Source: Cotesia glomerata
Lineage: Eukaryota > Arthropoda > Insecta > Hymenoptera > Braconidae
Assembly: GCF_020080835.1 (NCBI RefSeq)
Contig: NC_058164.1
Span: 2,728,001 to 2,792,000, forward strand
DNA: 64,000 bases
Reading direction: 5' to 3'
Part shown: piece after piece, positions 46,414 through 58,313 of the stretch
How positions within the stretch are numbered: position 1 is the first letter of the stretch
Layout of the letters: every line of letters begins with the position of its first letter
The notes under the pieces: model-generated
Told to the model about the DNA's origin: nothing
Seen by the model: only the letters and a program-made list of their open reading frames with translations
The model's database searches: none
Translations under genes and position numbers: made by a program

Positions 46414-48094
46414 TGCCTTTAATTTTTTCTGATAAATCTTGATTATTTTTTTAAAATAAATTTAATTTTAATCTGAAAATAAAATTTAAAATGTTATTAC
46501 TTTTGTATCAACACTTAATAATTGTTCAATATTTGTATGAATTTTTATACAAACTAAAATTTTTTGTACAATGACAGTTAAGTTTTTGCATCGCACAATA
46601 GAGCAAGAAAATAAAAAGCATCACACTATTCCGTAAAAAGATAAAAACAGTGAAAATATCGCATCACATGAATCCCGTTACTGTCGTAGTCGCACACGAC
46701 ATTTGTGGAGTTTTTTTGTGTCAACATAATAGTCCTGTGTTGTATATATATACTAATACTGTCTGCTGTTACAAAGTTTACCCATCAACACTAAAAGAAT
46801 CTCAGCGAATTTAATGCTTCAGGGATATGGCAGTTTTCTCGATACAAATACGAGGTGCTAACAACTCGTTGCTCCAAGACAATTGTTTTGTTAGTTTTTC
46901 AGTAAACTTTTTATTTTTCAGTCATTTCCTAGCTTCGCCCTCTTTCTTGTCTTTATTTTTCTCACAATATAACAGTTGAATGCAATGTCACCGTTAACAA
47001 GTACTGAGTATTATTTCTTGTTCCTTCAGCGGATAATAAGCGGTGGTTCTCTTGGGAAATTTAAATGATAAAAGTTTATCTTGATCAAAAAGCTCGACAG
47101 TACAAAAAATTTATCGATGATGAAAAATTGGCGCGAGACTGAATTTTTTATTATCTTAAAAATGTCATGTCATTTGAAACTCGGATCATTTGTCCTTGAT
47201 TGGTGGCTTTGTATTCAATAAAACTGTCTGGTAAAAAAAAAAAAAAAAATTGAGGGTAAAGTTTACCGAAAAATCTGCCATTGGTCCGCTGAGAATTAAA
47301 AAGCACATATTTTTAGCTGAAAAAAAAAATAAAGCACGATAACCGACGCTACGAAACTATGGCGCTGTTATGTATTTATATGAACATTGCAATAGAGTCA
47401 GTAAATGTAAAGCGTACATAGTCGACGAATGGTCCGTACTGGTGTAACCAAGCGCCGGTTTAATGATAACGATGCGTGAGCGGGCTGGCAGAATAGCGCG
47501 AGATTCTCTGTAATTAAGGTAAAGAGAACGAGTACCGCTGGGAGTATAAATACAGGGTACTCTGTGACATTTACACACTACTATATATCTATGTGCATGT
47601 ACACAGATAGTAATATCGTGGAACTACGATCCAGGCTCGGGGCTCTAGACTCTATGCTATTAATAGGACAAAAAAGACAAAGACTGCACGCCCGAGACAA
47701 TGTCTCTGAATAATTACATTATTGTTAATACAGATAGAGGTATTACGGATTCTAATTATATATTGTGCGAAATCAAAAAGATTTATTGTTACTAAGATTT
47801 TGTTGCTAATTTTTTGTTTTTTATGCATTAGAGACAATTTTTTGAATAGCTAGAAGGATCAAAAGAACATCCAAAAATTGTTTGAGTCAAATGACTGAAA
47901 GTGCACGCCTCATAATGCTCATTTAATTTCTATAAAAAAATTTCTGTTAAAAAATTCTATAAAAATTAAATAAATCCTTAACGCTCAAAATACGTCAGGA
48001 AATGCCCAAACACAACTCCTGTTAAAAGCGGAACTCAAAATTCCAATTTTAAGAGATCCATCAAGGAAGTTACATTTTGGCACACCCTTATATA
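46414..48094. other. Unique DNA, GC-richer near 47.3-47.7 kb, no exon confirmed
   Basis: The GC-richer stretch is not repeated and has a 73-codon minus frame without recognisable features. A solo AAAGTGCACGCCTCATAATG near 47899 is one end of the GCACGCCTCATAA repeat family. Confidence 0.35.
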
Positions 48095-48435
48095 CATATA
48101 TATAAATATATAAAATATATGAAAAATTGATGTGGGTACTCAAATGAAAAGTCTCGACGCGTGTAATGTCGAGATGAGCTTATATCTTTAAAAATATCAA
48201 TAGTTCACAAGATACAAGGTAATTTCTTAATTATGTATCTAGGAAGGAGCATTTTCGAATGCACCCTAAATAATTGTCATCATAAATTGACTATTGGTAA
48301 GAATAATATGAAACCATGAAAAGGCACAACTCAGATCAAGACTATTTCAACGATACCAAATTTAACCATAAAAACTTATTTTATCATATAAATACGCTGG
48401 CCACAAAATTTAGCTTATTCTCTTAATAATATAGA
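48095..48435 (-). mobile_element. 3'-truncated Helitron of the TCTATATTATTAAGAGAATAAG family
   Basis: On the minus strand it starts TCTATATTATTAAGAGAATA and includes TGGGTACTCAAATGAAA in inverted form. It matches the first half of 55521-56320. The CTAG end is missing. Confidence 0.65.
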
Positions 48436-48506
48436 TTCAACATATTTTGGGTTTCTAACTTACTGGTTTTATTCACATTAATTTTATTTATTATCATTTC
48501 GATTGA

Positions 48507-48947
48507 TCTATATATATATATATATATAAATGAATAGCTGTGCGTTAGTCTCACTAAAATTCAAAAACGACTGGACCGATTTCAATAATTTTCTTTTTGT
48601 TTTGTTCGCTATAGTTCAGGGATGGTTTCGAAAGTATAAAATTTTTGAAAAACCCGAAAGTTCAACTAAGGAAATCGACAGATCTAAAATTGATAATCGT
48701 CTATCTTCTGTATAAATGGACAAAAAAAAAATTTCATAAATTCAGTGTTCATTTTTTGGAATCTTGATTTTCAGGCAATAATGAGAAGCGAGTTTCATTT
48801 AATAACTTGACAAAATTCTAACCGAATTTCATACAGCCAGTATTTATTTTTTATCGAAGTAGATTAGAGTTTAAAGATTGATAATCGCTGATCGAAAGGT
48901 CTAATAAAATATATTGTAGGTGATACGAAGTTTACCGGGTCAGCTAG
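48507..48947 (+). mobile_element. Candidate short Helitron, TC(TA)n...CCGGGTCAGCTAG
   Basis: Starts TCTATATATATATATATA, then AATGAATAGCTGTGCGTTAG. It ends GTTTACCGGGTCAGCTAG, followed by T. The TC start, the CTAG/T end and an insect-type AAAACGACTGGACCGATTTC block support a non-autonomous Helitron. The terminal hairpin is weak and no second copy is present here, so confidence is moderate. Confidence 0.55.
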
Positions 48948-50202
48948 TTTATTTTATGAAACATCACATGGATAATTTTCTTATACTATAAAAAATTTAC
49001 AACAACAAGCCTAATAATATTTTGAATTACCAAAAAGATCGTCAAGCAAATATTTTTATAGTAAAACGAGCTTTAGGACGCTTCCACAGTGCGGCGCTTA
49101 CACAAGGTGTGGCTAAAGATCACAGAATAGGCTATTACAAAACACAACAACGGATTTTCGTACGGCCTATAACCAAAATGAGGTTATTGTTGTACGAGCA
49201 TGTACGGAAGGAACTAAACAGAGCCTATGGCACAGGTGTAAATGCTTATAGACAAATCTGTCGACATAAACTTCACACGGGCATATGTACATATGCCAAA
49301 CCACACATGGCCAGAGGCCCTTGTCTGCATTCCAAGTCTAGCCGGGTACGGGTACGGGTGGCACAGAGCGTAGAGGATGGAGGGTGCGGAAACAGGATAC
49401 AGGATACAGATGAGGATGAGGGTAGAATGGAATGGAGTAAAGTGGGAGGGAGCAAGAGGGAAGACAAACGGTGATTGCCAAGCGAGAATATTCCTTCCTT
49501 GTTCTCTCCATCTTTCTCGTCCTTCTGTATCTACTGAAGGTGGCTTCGGCTATGGTTATCAACCTCCCGTTCATGCATAATGCACCAACCAACGATTCTT
49601 GTACTACCCTCGTAATGTTCTGCTGTCTTTTCAGTTGGTCGATCGAGTCGGTAGAAAACATACACATACTACTGTTACGAGCATACATCTGAAACTTTAT
49701 CGAACGATAAGTTAAAAGTGAGGTATGTAATCAATGGAAGAGAGTTGCGGTTCTATATACATTTGAGAGAGCTTTGAGGTTTATTTTTACTTTTACTCTC
49801 GGTCTCGGTGATCCATGATGTTACACTGACAGATTGCACATTGTAAATTATTGTTGCCTGGTTGCATGGACTGACCAACACGTTTAATTCTTTTGTACTG
49901 ACATCCAGCTTTAAATAAATGATATGCTATTTAATTTAAATAGAGGGTAGACCGCAGTGGCAGGGGCAAGAGAACTTCCAAACTTTTTTTATACTCGATT
50001 GTGTACTTTTGCTCATTGGTTCGCGCACGATTTAAATAAATTTACATTTATTTCAGCCTTGTTTCAACGCAGTCAACAGTGCGGAACAATAACACTAAAC
50101 TAACACCAAAGTTTCAGTAGTTTTCTTGAACCGAACGACAAATTTTAGACTTCTAGGATTAATTTTGCAGAAGATGTTGAAATATGACAAGATATTTTGA
50201 TA
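48948..50202. other. GC-richer unique island at 49.0-49.7 kb, no exon confirmed
   Basis: Up to five overlapping frames in different phases and strands cover 49022-49692, the longest 150 codons. None has a domain, and the strand and frame overlap points to open chance frames in a GC-richer block. One frame near 49471 encodes a hydrophobic signal-like stretch but has no ATG. It may be regulatory or untranslated DNA of the adhesion-receptor gene about 5 kb downstream. Confidence 0.35.
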
Positions 50203-50998
50203 TCTATATTATTGAGAGAATAAGAATAATTATGTTTCTAGAATCGGTTTCTTTAGTGAAATTTAATGTCATTGCAAAGGTCTTGACTTGAATTTATGCC
50301 TTTTCAAGGTTTTATATCATTCTCACCAATAGTCAATTAATGATGATAAGTATTTAGGCTGCATTCGAAAATGCTCCATCTCTAGATACATAATAATTAA
50401 GAAATTACCTTTTATCTTGTGAAATATTGACATTTTTAAAGATATAAGCTCACCCCGATGTTGCACTCATCGAGACCTTTCATTTGAGTACCCACATCAA
50501 TTTTTCATATATTTTATATATTTATATATTTCACTAATACCATATATATAAAATATATAAATAATGCTATGTGGGTACTCAAATGAAAGCTCTTGATGAG
50601 TGTAATGACGAGATGAGCTTATATCTTTAAAAATGTCAATAATTAAGAAATGACCTTGTATCTTGTGAACGATTGACACTTTTAAAGATATAAGCTCACC
50701 CCGATGTTGCACTCATCGAGACCTTTCATTTGAGTACCCACATCAATTTTTCATATATTTTATATATTTATATATTTCACAAATATCATATATATAAAAT
50801 ATATAAATAATGCCATGTGGGTACTCAAATGAAAGCTCTTGATGAGTGTAACATCGGGATGAGCTTATATCTTTAAAAACGTCAATAGTTACGACAATAT
50901 AGTGCAATTTAACAAAATTCATTACTTAATAAAGCAAAATTTTATTTATTTATAGTTCACAAGTCACGGCAGTCACATAGTGACTGCAAGGTTGCTAT
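50203..50998 (+). mobile_element. ~796-bp non-autonomous Helitron with internal palindromic repeats
   Basis: Starts TCTATATTATTGAGAGAATA. It ends with the stem CAGTCACATAGTGACTG, then CAAGGTTGCTATAG, where CTAG has decayed to CTAT. Inside, the words GTGGGTACTCAAATGAAAG and CTTTCATTTGAGTACCCAC alternate in opposite orientation, so repeated long hairpins are possible. It aligns with 55521-56320, about 4.5 kb away. Confidence 0.75.
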
Positions 50999-52459
50999 AG
51001 TTTATATTAAAAAAATTAATTTCATCCAAAAAGAAATTTCTTGGGCTAAGAATAATATTTTAAAGGCTTGATATTTTGAATCAAGCCAAAAAATTCTTGT
51101 TATAATTAAAATACATGTATTAAAATTTTTTGTCCAGTTCAAAATAAATTTTTATGTTTTTTTAAAACATTTATATGCATTTATTTTTTTACATACTTTC
51201 AATGTGCTTTAGTTATAGTTAAGGTTTCTAGAATATACAAACGAAAACCAGCTAATTAGCAATTGAAAATAAATTTTCTAAAAAAAATGTATTTTTGATA
51301 TAAATTTTGTTATGGGAATATGACATTAATTATGAAAATTTCCGTCCACAGATTAATAAATGTTGATATTAAATTTCCAAGTCTCATTTTCTCAATGTAC
51401 ATAAACATACTACAGTAAGCGTATTCAGTAAATGTAAGGAAAATAATTCGTGCGTCAGTAAATTATGTTGGTATCATCAAGAGTCACGGTAGTCCTCATT
51501 CAAGTGTAGGTAATGTACAGAGAAGTAAATAAATAAGGAGCATAAATCTTTCCCTTTTGCTACTAAATATTAATTACTTGCTGGGAAATATCTCATTACA
51601 TGTCCGCCATTATGGCTTGGCTATTTAATTTAACCGTGGGTATCTCTCCCGGAAAATATCAAAGCGGTTAACGTTTAAATTAAATATTTCTTATTTACTT
51701 TTCATTAATCTTTTTTATTCAGTAACTTGGTATAAACGGAATCATGTCCTGCTGTGTAATGTATAATTTAAGGATTCATAGAGTCCTTGCATTTAATATA
51801 AGCATATGGTATTTTCCCTTAAAACTGGTAGTAAAGTTACCAGTTCTCGTATAATATGTGCTCACGTACATCAGATGTTTATTGTGTAGGATATTAAGTT
51901 TCTAGTTGACATTATATATCATTTCATAACATTGACATTTTTTCTTCTATTACTGGATTTTTTTACATACTTGTACTCTCAAAAAATAAAACTCTTTCAT
52001 ACCCACACGAAGGTACAGACATAAAATAACATTTTTCATTATTCTTCCAGTCGCAGAAGCTTCATCTCGTCTTCGCTGTATATATTGTGCAGTATATCCG
52101 ACTTTACTACCGACATTTTCAAGATACATGGACGTGCATATATGCCAATCCTATATTAACGTACGAAAGCCCCTTTAAGCCATACACCCAGTTTAAACAT
52201 ATATTTGCTCCAAGCATCTACCCTCACTAATCTAATGCTAAATTTGCAGTTCACATTGCTTCGAAATTACCAATAATTAATGCAGAAACACTGCTGAGAT
52301 TAATAACATAAATACGTCGCTTAGCAGACGTATATGTACTTCGTGTTGAAAAATTAACTTAATCCGGGAGGAAAAATTTTGAGTCAAGAACATTATTTTA
52401 AAAAGTTAAACTATCTTAAATCAAGTAGAAAAATTTTTTGATTAAAAAATTGTTCTTAC
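50999..52459. other. Unique DNA, no gene seen
   Basis: AT-rich, with a few TTCTTG/TCAAG MITE words at about 51038-51100 and 52375-52445. Nothing codes recognisably. Confidence 0.4.
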
Positions 52460-52952
52460 ATATAATAATAGTCGAATTACAATAAGTAATGATCAACTGA
52501 TGGAAAAAATTACAATTTCAAACAGTTAAATTGTGATTTTAACAATCTTTTTATATTATTTATCGTTTAAATGCTACAATTTGTTATTTATATGGAAGAA
52601 AATACTATTTTAAATAGTAATATTCGCTATGTGAAAATCGAAAATGTTAAAGTATAATAATTAAGAATTTTGACTTTGATATTTATCATTTCGTACCTAA
52701 AAAATGATCGCATGATATGTAAAAAATATAAACTACAATTACTAAATTTTATATGCAAGCAACGTCAATATTTACCAAGTAAAATGACAAATTTTAAACG
52801 CAACGCTAAAAATCAAACTATAATTATTAATTTGCTTGGGCTGGTGAAATATATATTTTAAGAGTAGAATTTTTACTGTTTCAAATGTTACCCGGAAAAA
52901 AGTAAACTGTAATAAATAATAGTCTATTTATAATAAGTGATGATCACTTTTC
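52460..52952 (+). mobile_element. Truncated CACGGAAAAAAGTAAAC MITE with dimer junction
   Basis: The left end is missing. The interior matches 53294-53740. At 52886-52905 the sequence runs from TTTCAAATGTTACC directly into CGGAAAAAAGTAAACTGTAA, the start of another unit, which then breaks off. The same junction is present in reverse complement near 37000. Confidence 0.7.
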
Positions 52953-53293
52953 TTTGCTAGAATTATCGTGAAAATATTTTTTGATCTGGTTATATATTGC
53001 CATATCAAGCTATATAAAAGAATGAATATATAATTTATCATATATCTGAAGTTTAAGTTCAGAAGTTGATTAAAATCAAAATTAATGTCTGATAAGCTCT
53101 TTAGAGGAATAAAAAATCAATTTTTATTTCATAATATATGAAAATAAAATTAATTCTCTTGTTAGGAGATAATTTAGCGACCATGCGCCATCTATCGGAA
53201 ATTTTCAACAGTAATTTCTATCGGAAAGCAATATTATAGGCATATACGACCATATTAGGCATATATGAGCACATTAAGAGATGTTAGACTATA

Positions 53294-54031
53294 CACGGAA
53301 AAAAGTAAACTGTAATAAATAATAGTCGATTTGTAATAAGTAATGATCAACTGGAAAAAATTACCATTTCAAACAGTAAAATCGTGATTTTAACAATCAC
53401 TTTATATTATTTATCATTTAAATGCTACAATTTATTATTTACATGGAAAAAAATACTATTTCAAATAGTAATATTCGCTATGTGACAGTCGAAAATCTCA
53501 AAGTATATTAATTAAGAATTTTGACTTTGATATTTATCTTTTCGTACCTAAAAAATGATCGCATGATATGTAAAAAATTAAACTACAGTTACTAAATTTT
53601 CTATATAAGCAACGTCAATATTTACAAAGGAAAATGGTAAATTTTAAACGCAACGCTTAAAATTAAACTATAATTATTGATTTGCTTGGACTGGTAAAAT
53701 ATATATTTTAAGAGTAGAATTTTTACTGTTTCAAATGTTAAATTCTTCGTGTGTGAGACCTTCCCCTTCTTCTCATATTATAGACTATACATTGAAACAG
53801 CAGTTTTTATTGTTTGAAACTGTAATTTTTTAAGATGAGAGAGTCGTTATTCAATATAGTGACAGCTACTAATCACATTTTTAATATTTAATTATAAATT
53901 GTGACTTTTACACTTTTTACATTAAGTTTTGTAATATTTACATTTGTGCCAGCCCGATGTCCGTTGTAATGTTTGAAACTATAAAAATTAACCGGAATCC
54001 GAGTGAATTTTACAGTTTACTTTTTTCTGTG
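53294..54031 (+). mobile_element. 738-bp MITE, CACGGAAAAAAGTAAACTG family, complete copy
   Basis: Starts CACGGAAAAAAGTAAACTGT after TA. It ends ACAGTTTACTTTTTTCTGTG. Internal structure is colinear with 45674-46413. Confidence 0.85.
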
Positions 54032-54851
54032 TCGTTTTAGTCACCGCCATGAAAAAAATTATATCTCAAATAAATAAATAATATAAATGTATTCAAAATA
54101 TTCTTTCAATAGTTAACTTTTGACCGATTTTATATATTTTGGTTATAATTAAAATACATAGAAAAAATATATGAATTTTTCTTTGCGATTCAGAATTATC
54201 TAATTCTTATAAATAATTCTCTTAGTTCAAGATTTTAGCTCTTAAATCAAGTTAATTTTTCTATCAGTGTATATGAATATTATTAACTTAGAAAAAATAT
54301 CTTCAACTCGATAAAACTTTTCACATCAGTCCAAGCTGCTCACCAGCGTTAAAAATTCAAATTCATATAAGCAAGCCTTTAAAAGTTGTGTCATAATATT
54401 TATCATGGTAGCTAGTTTTTGACAAGACCCACTGCAACCGAAAACTTTTAAGAGAAGAACAAAATGAGCCTCTTTAAATTTTAATGGAGCGGGATTGCCC
54501 CCGAACTAATTGGAGCACTTAAGTGCGTTTTGAAACCCGGACATAAATAAAAGTAGGAAGTTTGGAACGAATCAACGCAGCTTAACTTTTTGCGAATGAA
54601 TTTTCTACAAAATAAATCATTAAATTGATGAAAAAATCAAAATAATGTTATGAATAAAATTTTTAAATCAATTTTATAATTTTTTATAATAAAAAAAAAT
54701 TTGTTAAAGAAAAAATAGTTTTGTAGTCATAAAAAATTTTTCGGGTCAAAATTTTAAAAATATTTTATAATTAAAAAAAATTAATGACAAAATTTTATAC
54801 GAGAGCAATTAATTTATTGAAATAATTGAACTTTAATCATTACAATTACAG
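54032..54851. other. Intron end preceding the first adhesion-receptor exon
   Basis: Contains a fragment of the CCCCATGAAAA palindrome family (54049-54200) and AT-rich DNA. It ends in CATTACAATTACAG, a good 3' splice site for the exon at 54852. Confidence 0.55.
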
Positions 54852-55172
54852 GTCGAGGAACACTGCTGGACAGTCAAGGGCCAGTTTTAGCGTCAGAGCC
54901 ACGCTCGACGGTAGAATTTTCCAATGACACAGGAGCAATGTTGCATTGTTCAGCTCATGGGAGTCCATCGCCAAGAGTAGATTGGTTAATGGGTGATGGC
55001 TCGCCTGTACATCCTATTCCGAACATCCGAGAGATACTGGCCAATGGTTCGATGTACTTTCTGCCATTCGGTGCTGAAAGCTACCGTCATGACGTTCACT
55101 CTGCCGTGTACAGGTGCCAAGCATCCAACAGCGTGGGTCGTGTACTTGGGCGTGAAGTTAATGTCAAAGCTG
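54852..55172 (+). CDS. Dscam-family cell adhesion receptor, exon encoding Ig domain 1
   Basis: This 321-nt internal exon belongs to a Dscam-family receptor, an immunoglobulin/fibronectin cell-surface protein used in neurite self-recognition and targeting. It is bounded by acceptor AATTACAG and donor G|GTTAGTA, and both ends are phase 1. Translation gives one Ig domain. It begins RGTLLDSQGPVLASEP, then VEFSNDTGAMLHCSAHG (first Ig Cys), VDWLMGDGSP (core Trp), IREILANGSMYFLPF, and YRCQASNSVG (second Ig Cys). The run EPxxxVEFSNxTGA ... ANGxMxFxPF ... VYRCxAxNxVGxxxxREVNVxA is diagnostic of the first Ig domain of arthropod Dscam proteins. The signal-peptide exon must lie upstream but was not found. 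The paralogue is not certain. Non-hypervariable Dscam2/3/4-like is favoured because the next exon exists as a single copy. Confidence 0.9.
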
Positions 55173-55520
55173 GTTAGTACTTCCCGTAATTACATGTTTA
55201 TACAACACTGCAGAAACATAGATGAAGTTTACTTTATTTACTCACGACCAAAATTTTTAAAATTGTAAATAAAAAATTAGGAAAGTTTTTAATCATTCCA
55301 CAAAAGAAAATATTGATTCAATAATTTGTTGAAATAAGAAATTTCAAGAACATTAAACTTAATTTTCCTGAATATTATTTTGTTTTTGAATTTAGTTAAT
55401 AAATTTCACCGTAAAAGTAAGAAATAATAAATTATTAACATTACTACATTTAATTGAATAAAAACAATTACTGAAATTAACTGACGTATGGCGATTTTTA
55501 GGACTTTCGAAACAGAAAAA
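55173..55520 (+). other. Intron start after the Ig1 exon
   Basis: AT-rich intron beginning GTTAGTACTT. No further exon was recognised before the Helitron. Confidence 0.5.
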
Positions 55521-56320
55521 TCTATATTATTAAAAGAATAAGAAAAATTTTGTTTCCAAAATAGTCATATGATAAAGACGATTTTTTTAGTGAAGTTTAG
55601 TGTCATTGCAAAGGTCTTGACTTAAATTCGTGCCTTTCCAAGGTTTCATATCATTCTCATGGATAGTTAATTTATTATGACAAGTATTTAGGCTGCATTC
55701 AAAAATGCTCTATCTCTAGATACATAATTAATAAATGACCTTGTATCTTGTGAACTATTGACATTTTTAAAGATATAAGCTCACCCCGACATTACACTAA
55801 TCGAGACTTTTCATTTGAGTACCCACATCAATTTTTCATATATTTTATATATTTATATATTTCACAAATACCATATATATAAAATATATAAATAATGCCA
55901 TGTGGGTACTCAAATGAAAGATCTTGATGAGTGTAACATCGAAATGAGCTTATATCTTTGAAAACGTCAATAATTAAGAAATTACATCATATCTTGTGAA
56001 CTCATGACATTTTTAAAGATATAAGCTGACCCCGACATTACACTTATCGAGACCTTTCATTTGAGTACCCGCATCAATTTTTCATATATTTATATATATT
56101 ATATATATGTTATATATAAAAAATATATCAAAACGCATGTGGGTACTCAAATGAAAGCTCTTGATGAGTGTAACATCGAGATGAGCTTATATCTTTATAA
56201 ATGTAAATAGTTAAGAAAGTACAGTGCAATTTAACAAAAGTCATTATTTAATAAAGCCAAATTTTATTTAGTTATAGTTCACAAGTCACGGCAGTGACAT
56301 AGTGACTGCAAGGTTGCTAG
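55521..56320 (+). mobile_element. 800-bp non-autonomous Helitron inside the receptor intron
   Basis: Starts TCTATATTATTAAAAGAATA after A. It ends with a CACGGCAGTGACATAGTGAC hairpin region, then TGCAAGGTTGCTAG, followed by T. The TC/CTAG ends and A^T site are canonical. It contains alternating GTGGGTACTCAAATGAAAG and its inverse, as at 50203-50998. It lies in the intron between the two adhesion-receptor exons. Confidence 0.85.
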
Positions 56321-57741
56321 TTATTATAAAGAAAATTCATCAGAAAATGATACTTGTAGAAATTAAAATAAAAATTCCTGTCATATTTTTTTAATTGTTA
56401 AAATTTATTTATTGTTCAAACTCTAGAAAAAGGTTATAGGGTAAAAGACCCCATTTGTAGCGGGGATCCAATTACGACACTTTCTTTGATTTTGATACTT
56501 ATTCAATTAATGAAATCATTAATTTCTATTAAGAATATATTATTTCTAATCTTTAAGACCTTTAGATCAAAAAAATTTTTAATTTTTATTTCAAATAGAA
56601 CATTTTTTCATTGAAATAAAAAGTGCCACTAATAGGGGTTATTTATTCTTATTTATTATTAAAAAAAAAAAAATAAAAGATTCACTCTGTAGAGTTTGTT
56701 CATCAATAATATAAATAAAGCTCTTTTTGGAATGAATTTTACTTCGGAGGGATCAATTCAATTAAAAGTATTTTTAACAACGTGTATCAAGAAAATTTCC
56801 TTAATAAAAATATTTTTTTTTTCCCTCGACTATAACAGCCTGACTAATGGTAAGGCTTTACTACTCACTTTTAACTGAGTAGTTCAATGACAAGCCTTAA
56901 TCTTTAAGTTTTTAAAAATAATATTCTATGCGTGATCCATATTAATAACGCTCGCGAAGCAAAATGAATCCAATTAGAGAGTCGCCGTGAGCAATATAAA
57001 CGTAAGTGAGTGTCGGAGTAAAATTAAAGTCTAAGCGAGCTAGATAAATGTGTTTGAGGTGAGTAAGTTTCTCAGGGAATCGCGCCAACTGCATTTACCC
57101 ACCAGAGGATTCAGCGTTCGTTCTTCGTTCAGACAGATTGGTCGCAACTCACCTCTTTACTCTACCGCCAACCCATTTTGTCTGTGGGCTAACAATCACC
57201 AGACTAAAACGTACACTGCCAAGATCGAGATTCACGTTAAAGCAAGGCAGCTTTTTCCGGTAGGAAATACGTGCTTTACATTTTATTTTATTTTTTTCTC
57301 TTCTGGGTTAGTATCATATTTATTTATTTTTACTCTAATGGCTGTAACGTGCCAAGGATCACTTATCCCGGTTCAGGAATTATTTATTGACTGGTCTACC
57401 CTGATACTGATAACAATATATTTATACAGCGCTTTTTGTTTTATTATAATAATCCTATAAATAATATTTTTATGGAAATACCAATATATTTAATGCTTAT
57501 CCGGGGATTTTATTTAATATGTAAATATATTTTGTACTTATGTATATTTTTATTAAACTCTTCGAACACATACTGACTGATATTGAGATAAAAATAATTG
57601 ATAATTTTTTCTATTAATTCTCAACTTATATTTTTTTTTTTAAGAATTTTAATTAATTTTTTAATTCAAATTTATGAAATTTTTATTTAAAAATAATTGA
57701 TTTTAATTACTACTTTCTTTCAAAATATAATGCAATTTTTT
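56321..57741 (+). other. Intron DNA, GC-richer near 57.0-57.4 kb, no exon confirmed
   Basis: The 136-codon frame at 57050-57460 has a hydrophobic C-terminal half but no family resemblance, and it is not needed for the receptor, since the flanking exons join directly in phase. A chance frame or intronic element is more likely. Confidence 0.4.
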
Positions 57742-58313
57742 TGCACGACTCATGATGCGAAGCATCAGAGAGTGCTTTACGATCGAAAAATTTTTTTCGC
57801 CTCATTTCGGCAACTATTTTTATTATTATGGTTTTATTAGTTTACGGAATCAAGATATTTTGCATACTATTGTCAAGATTGTTTAATGGCGATTAATGTA
57901 ACATTTTTCAAAAATTAATTTAGTGCAATATAAACGGAAAAAAACATCAAAATAGGTCAAAAAATTTTCCTGTCCGTCATTTATGAAACTCCGGAAACAC
58001 TGTAACTGGCGAAAAAATGCGTTAATTGAGTTAAATTTTTTTTTTTTTTAATTCTTTGAAAGAATTGTAGGTCACTAAATGCGAATGGCTAGATAATTCA
58101 GTCTCGTTCATGTACAACTAATGAAATAAAACAAAAACCAGAAGATTGTATATCTATATATATTGTGTAAATTTATCCCACTAGAGGCGCGTATGCATTA
58201 CCGTGCTATTTTAGCTGTTTTATATATTTTATTCACATTTTTTAATTTATTAATATTTCATAATTAAATGAGCATTATGAGTCGTGCACTTTTGGATTTT
58301 CTAAACTTTTTTT
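57742..58313. mobile_element. GCACGACTCATGATGC-ended repeat in the receptor intron
   Basis: Left end TTGCACGACTCATGATGCGA and right end GCATTATGAGTCGTGCACTT followed by TTGGATTTTCTAAAC. Same end architecture as 3735-4965 and 13218-13892. Non-coding. Confidence 0.65.

Noticed and set aside
49022..49692. Cluster of frames up to 150 codons on both strands, one with a signal-like hydrophobic stretch
   Set aside because: Frames overlap in several phases on both strands, none has a recognisable domain, and the hydrophobic frame at 49471 lacks an in-frame ATG after the last stop.
57050..57460. 136-codon frame between the two receptor exons
   Set aside because: The flanking exons join in frame without it, and it shows no Ig or other domain similarity.
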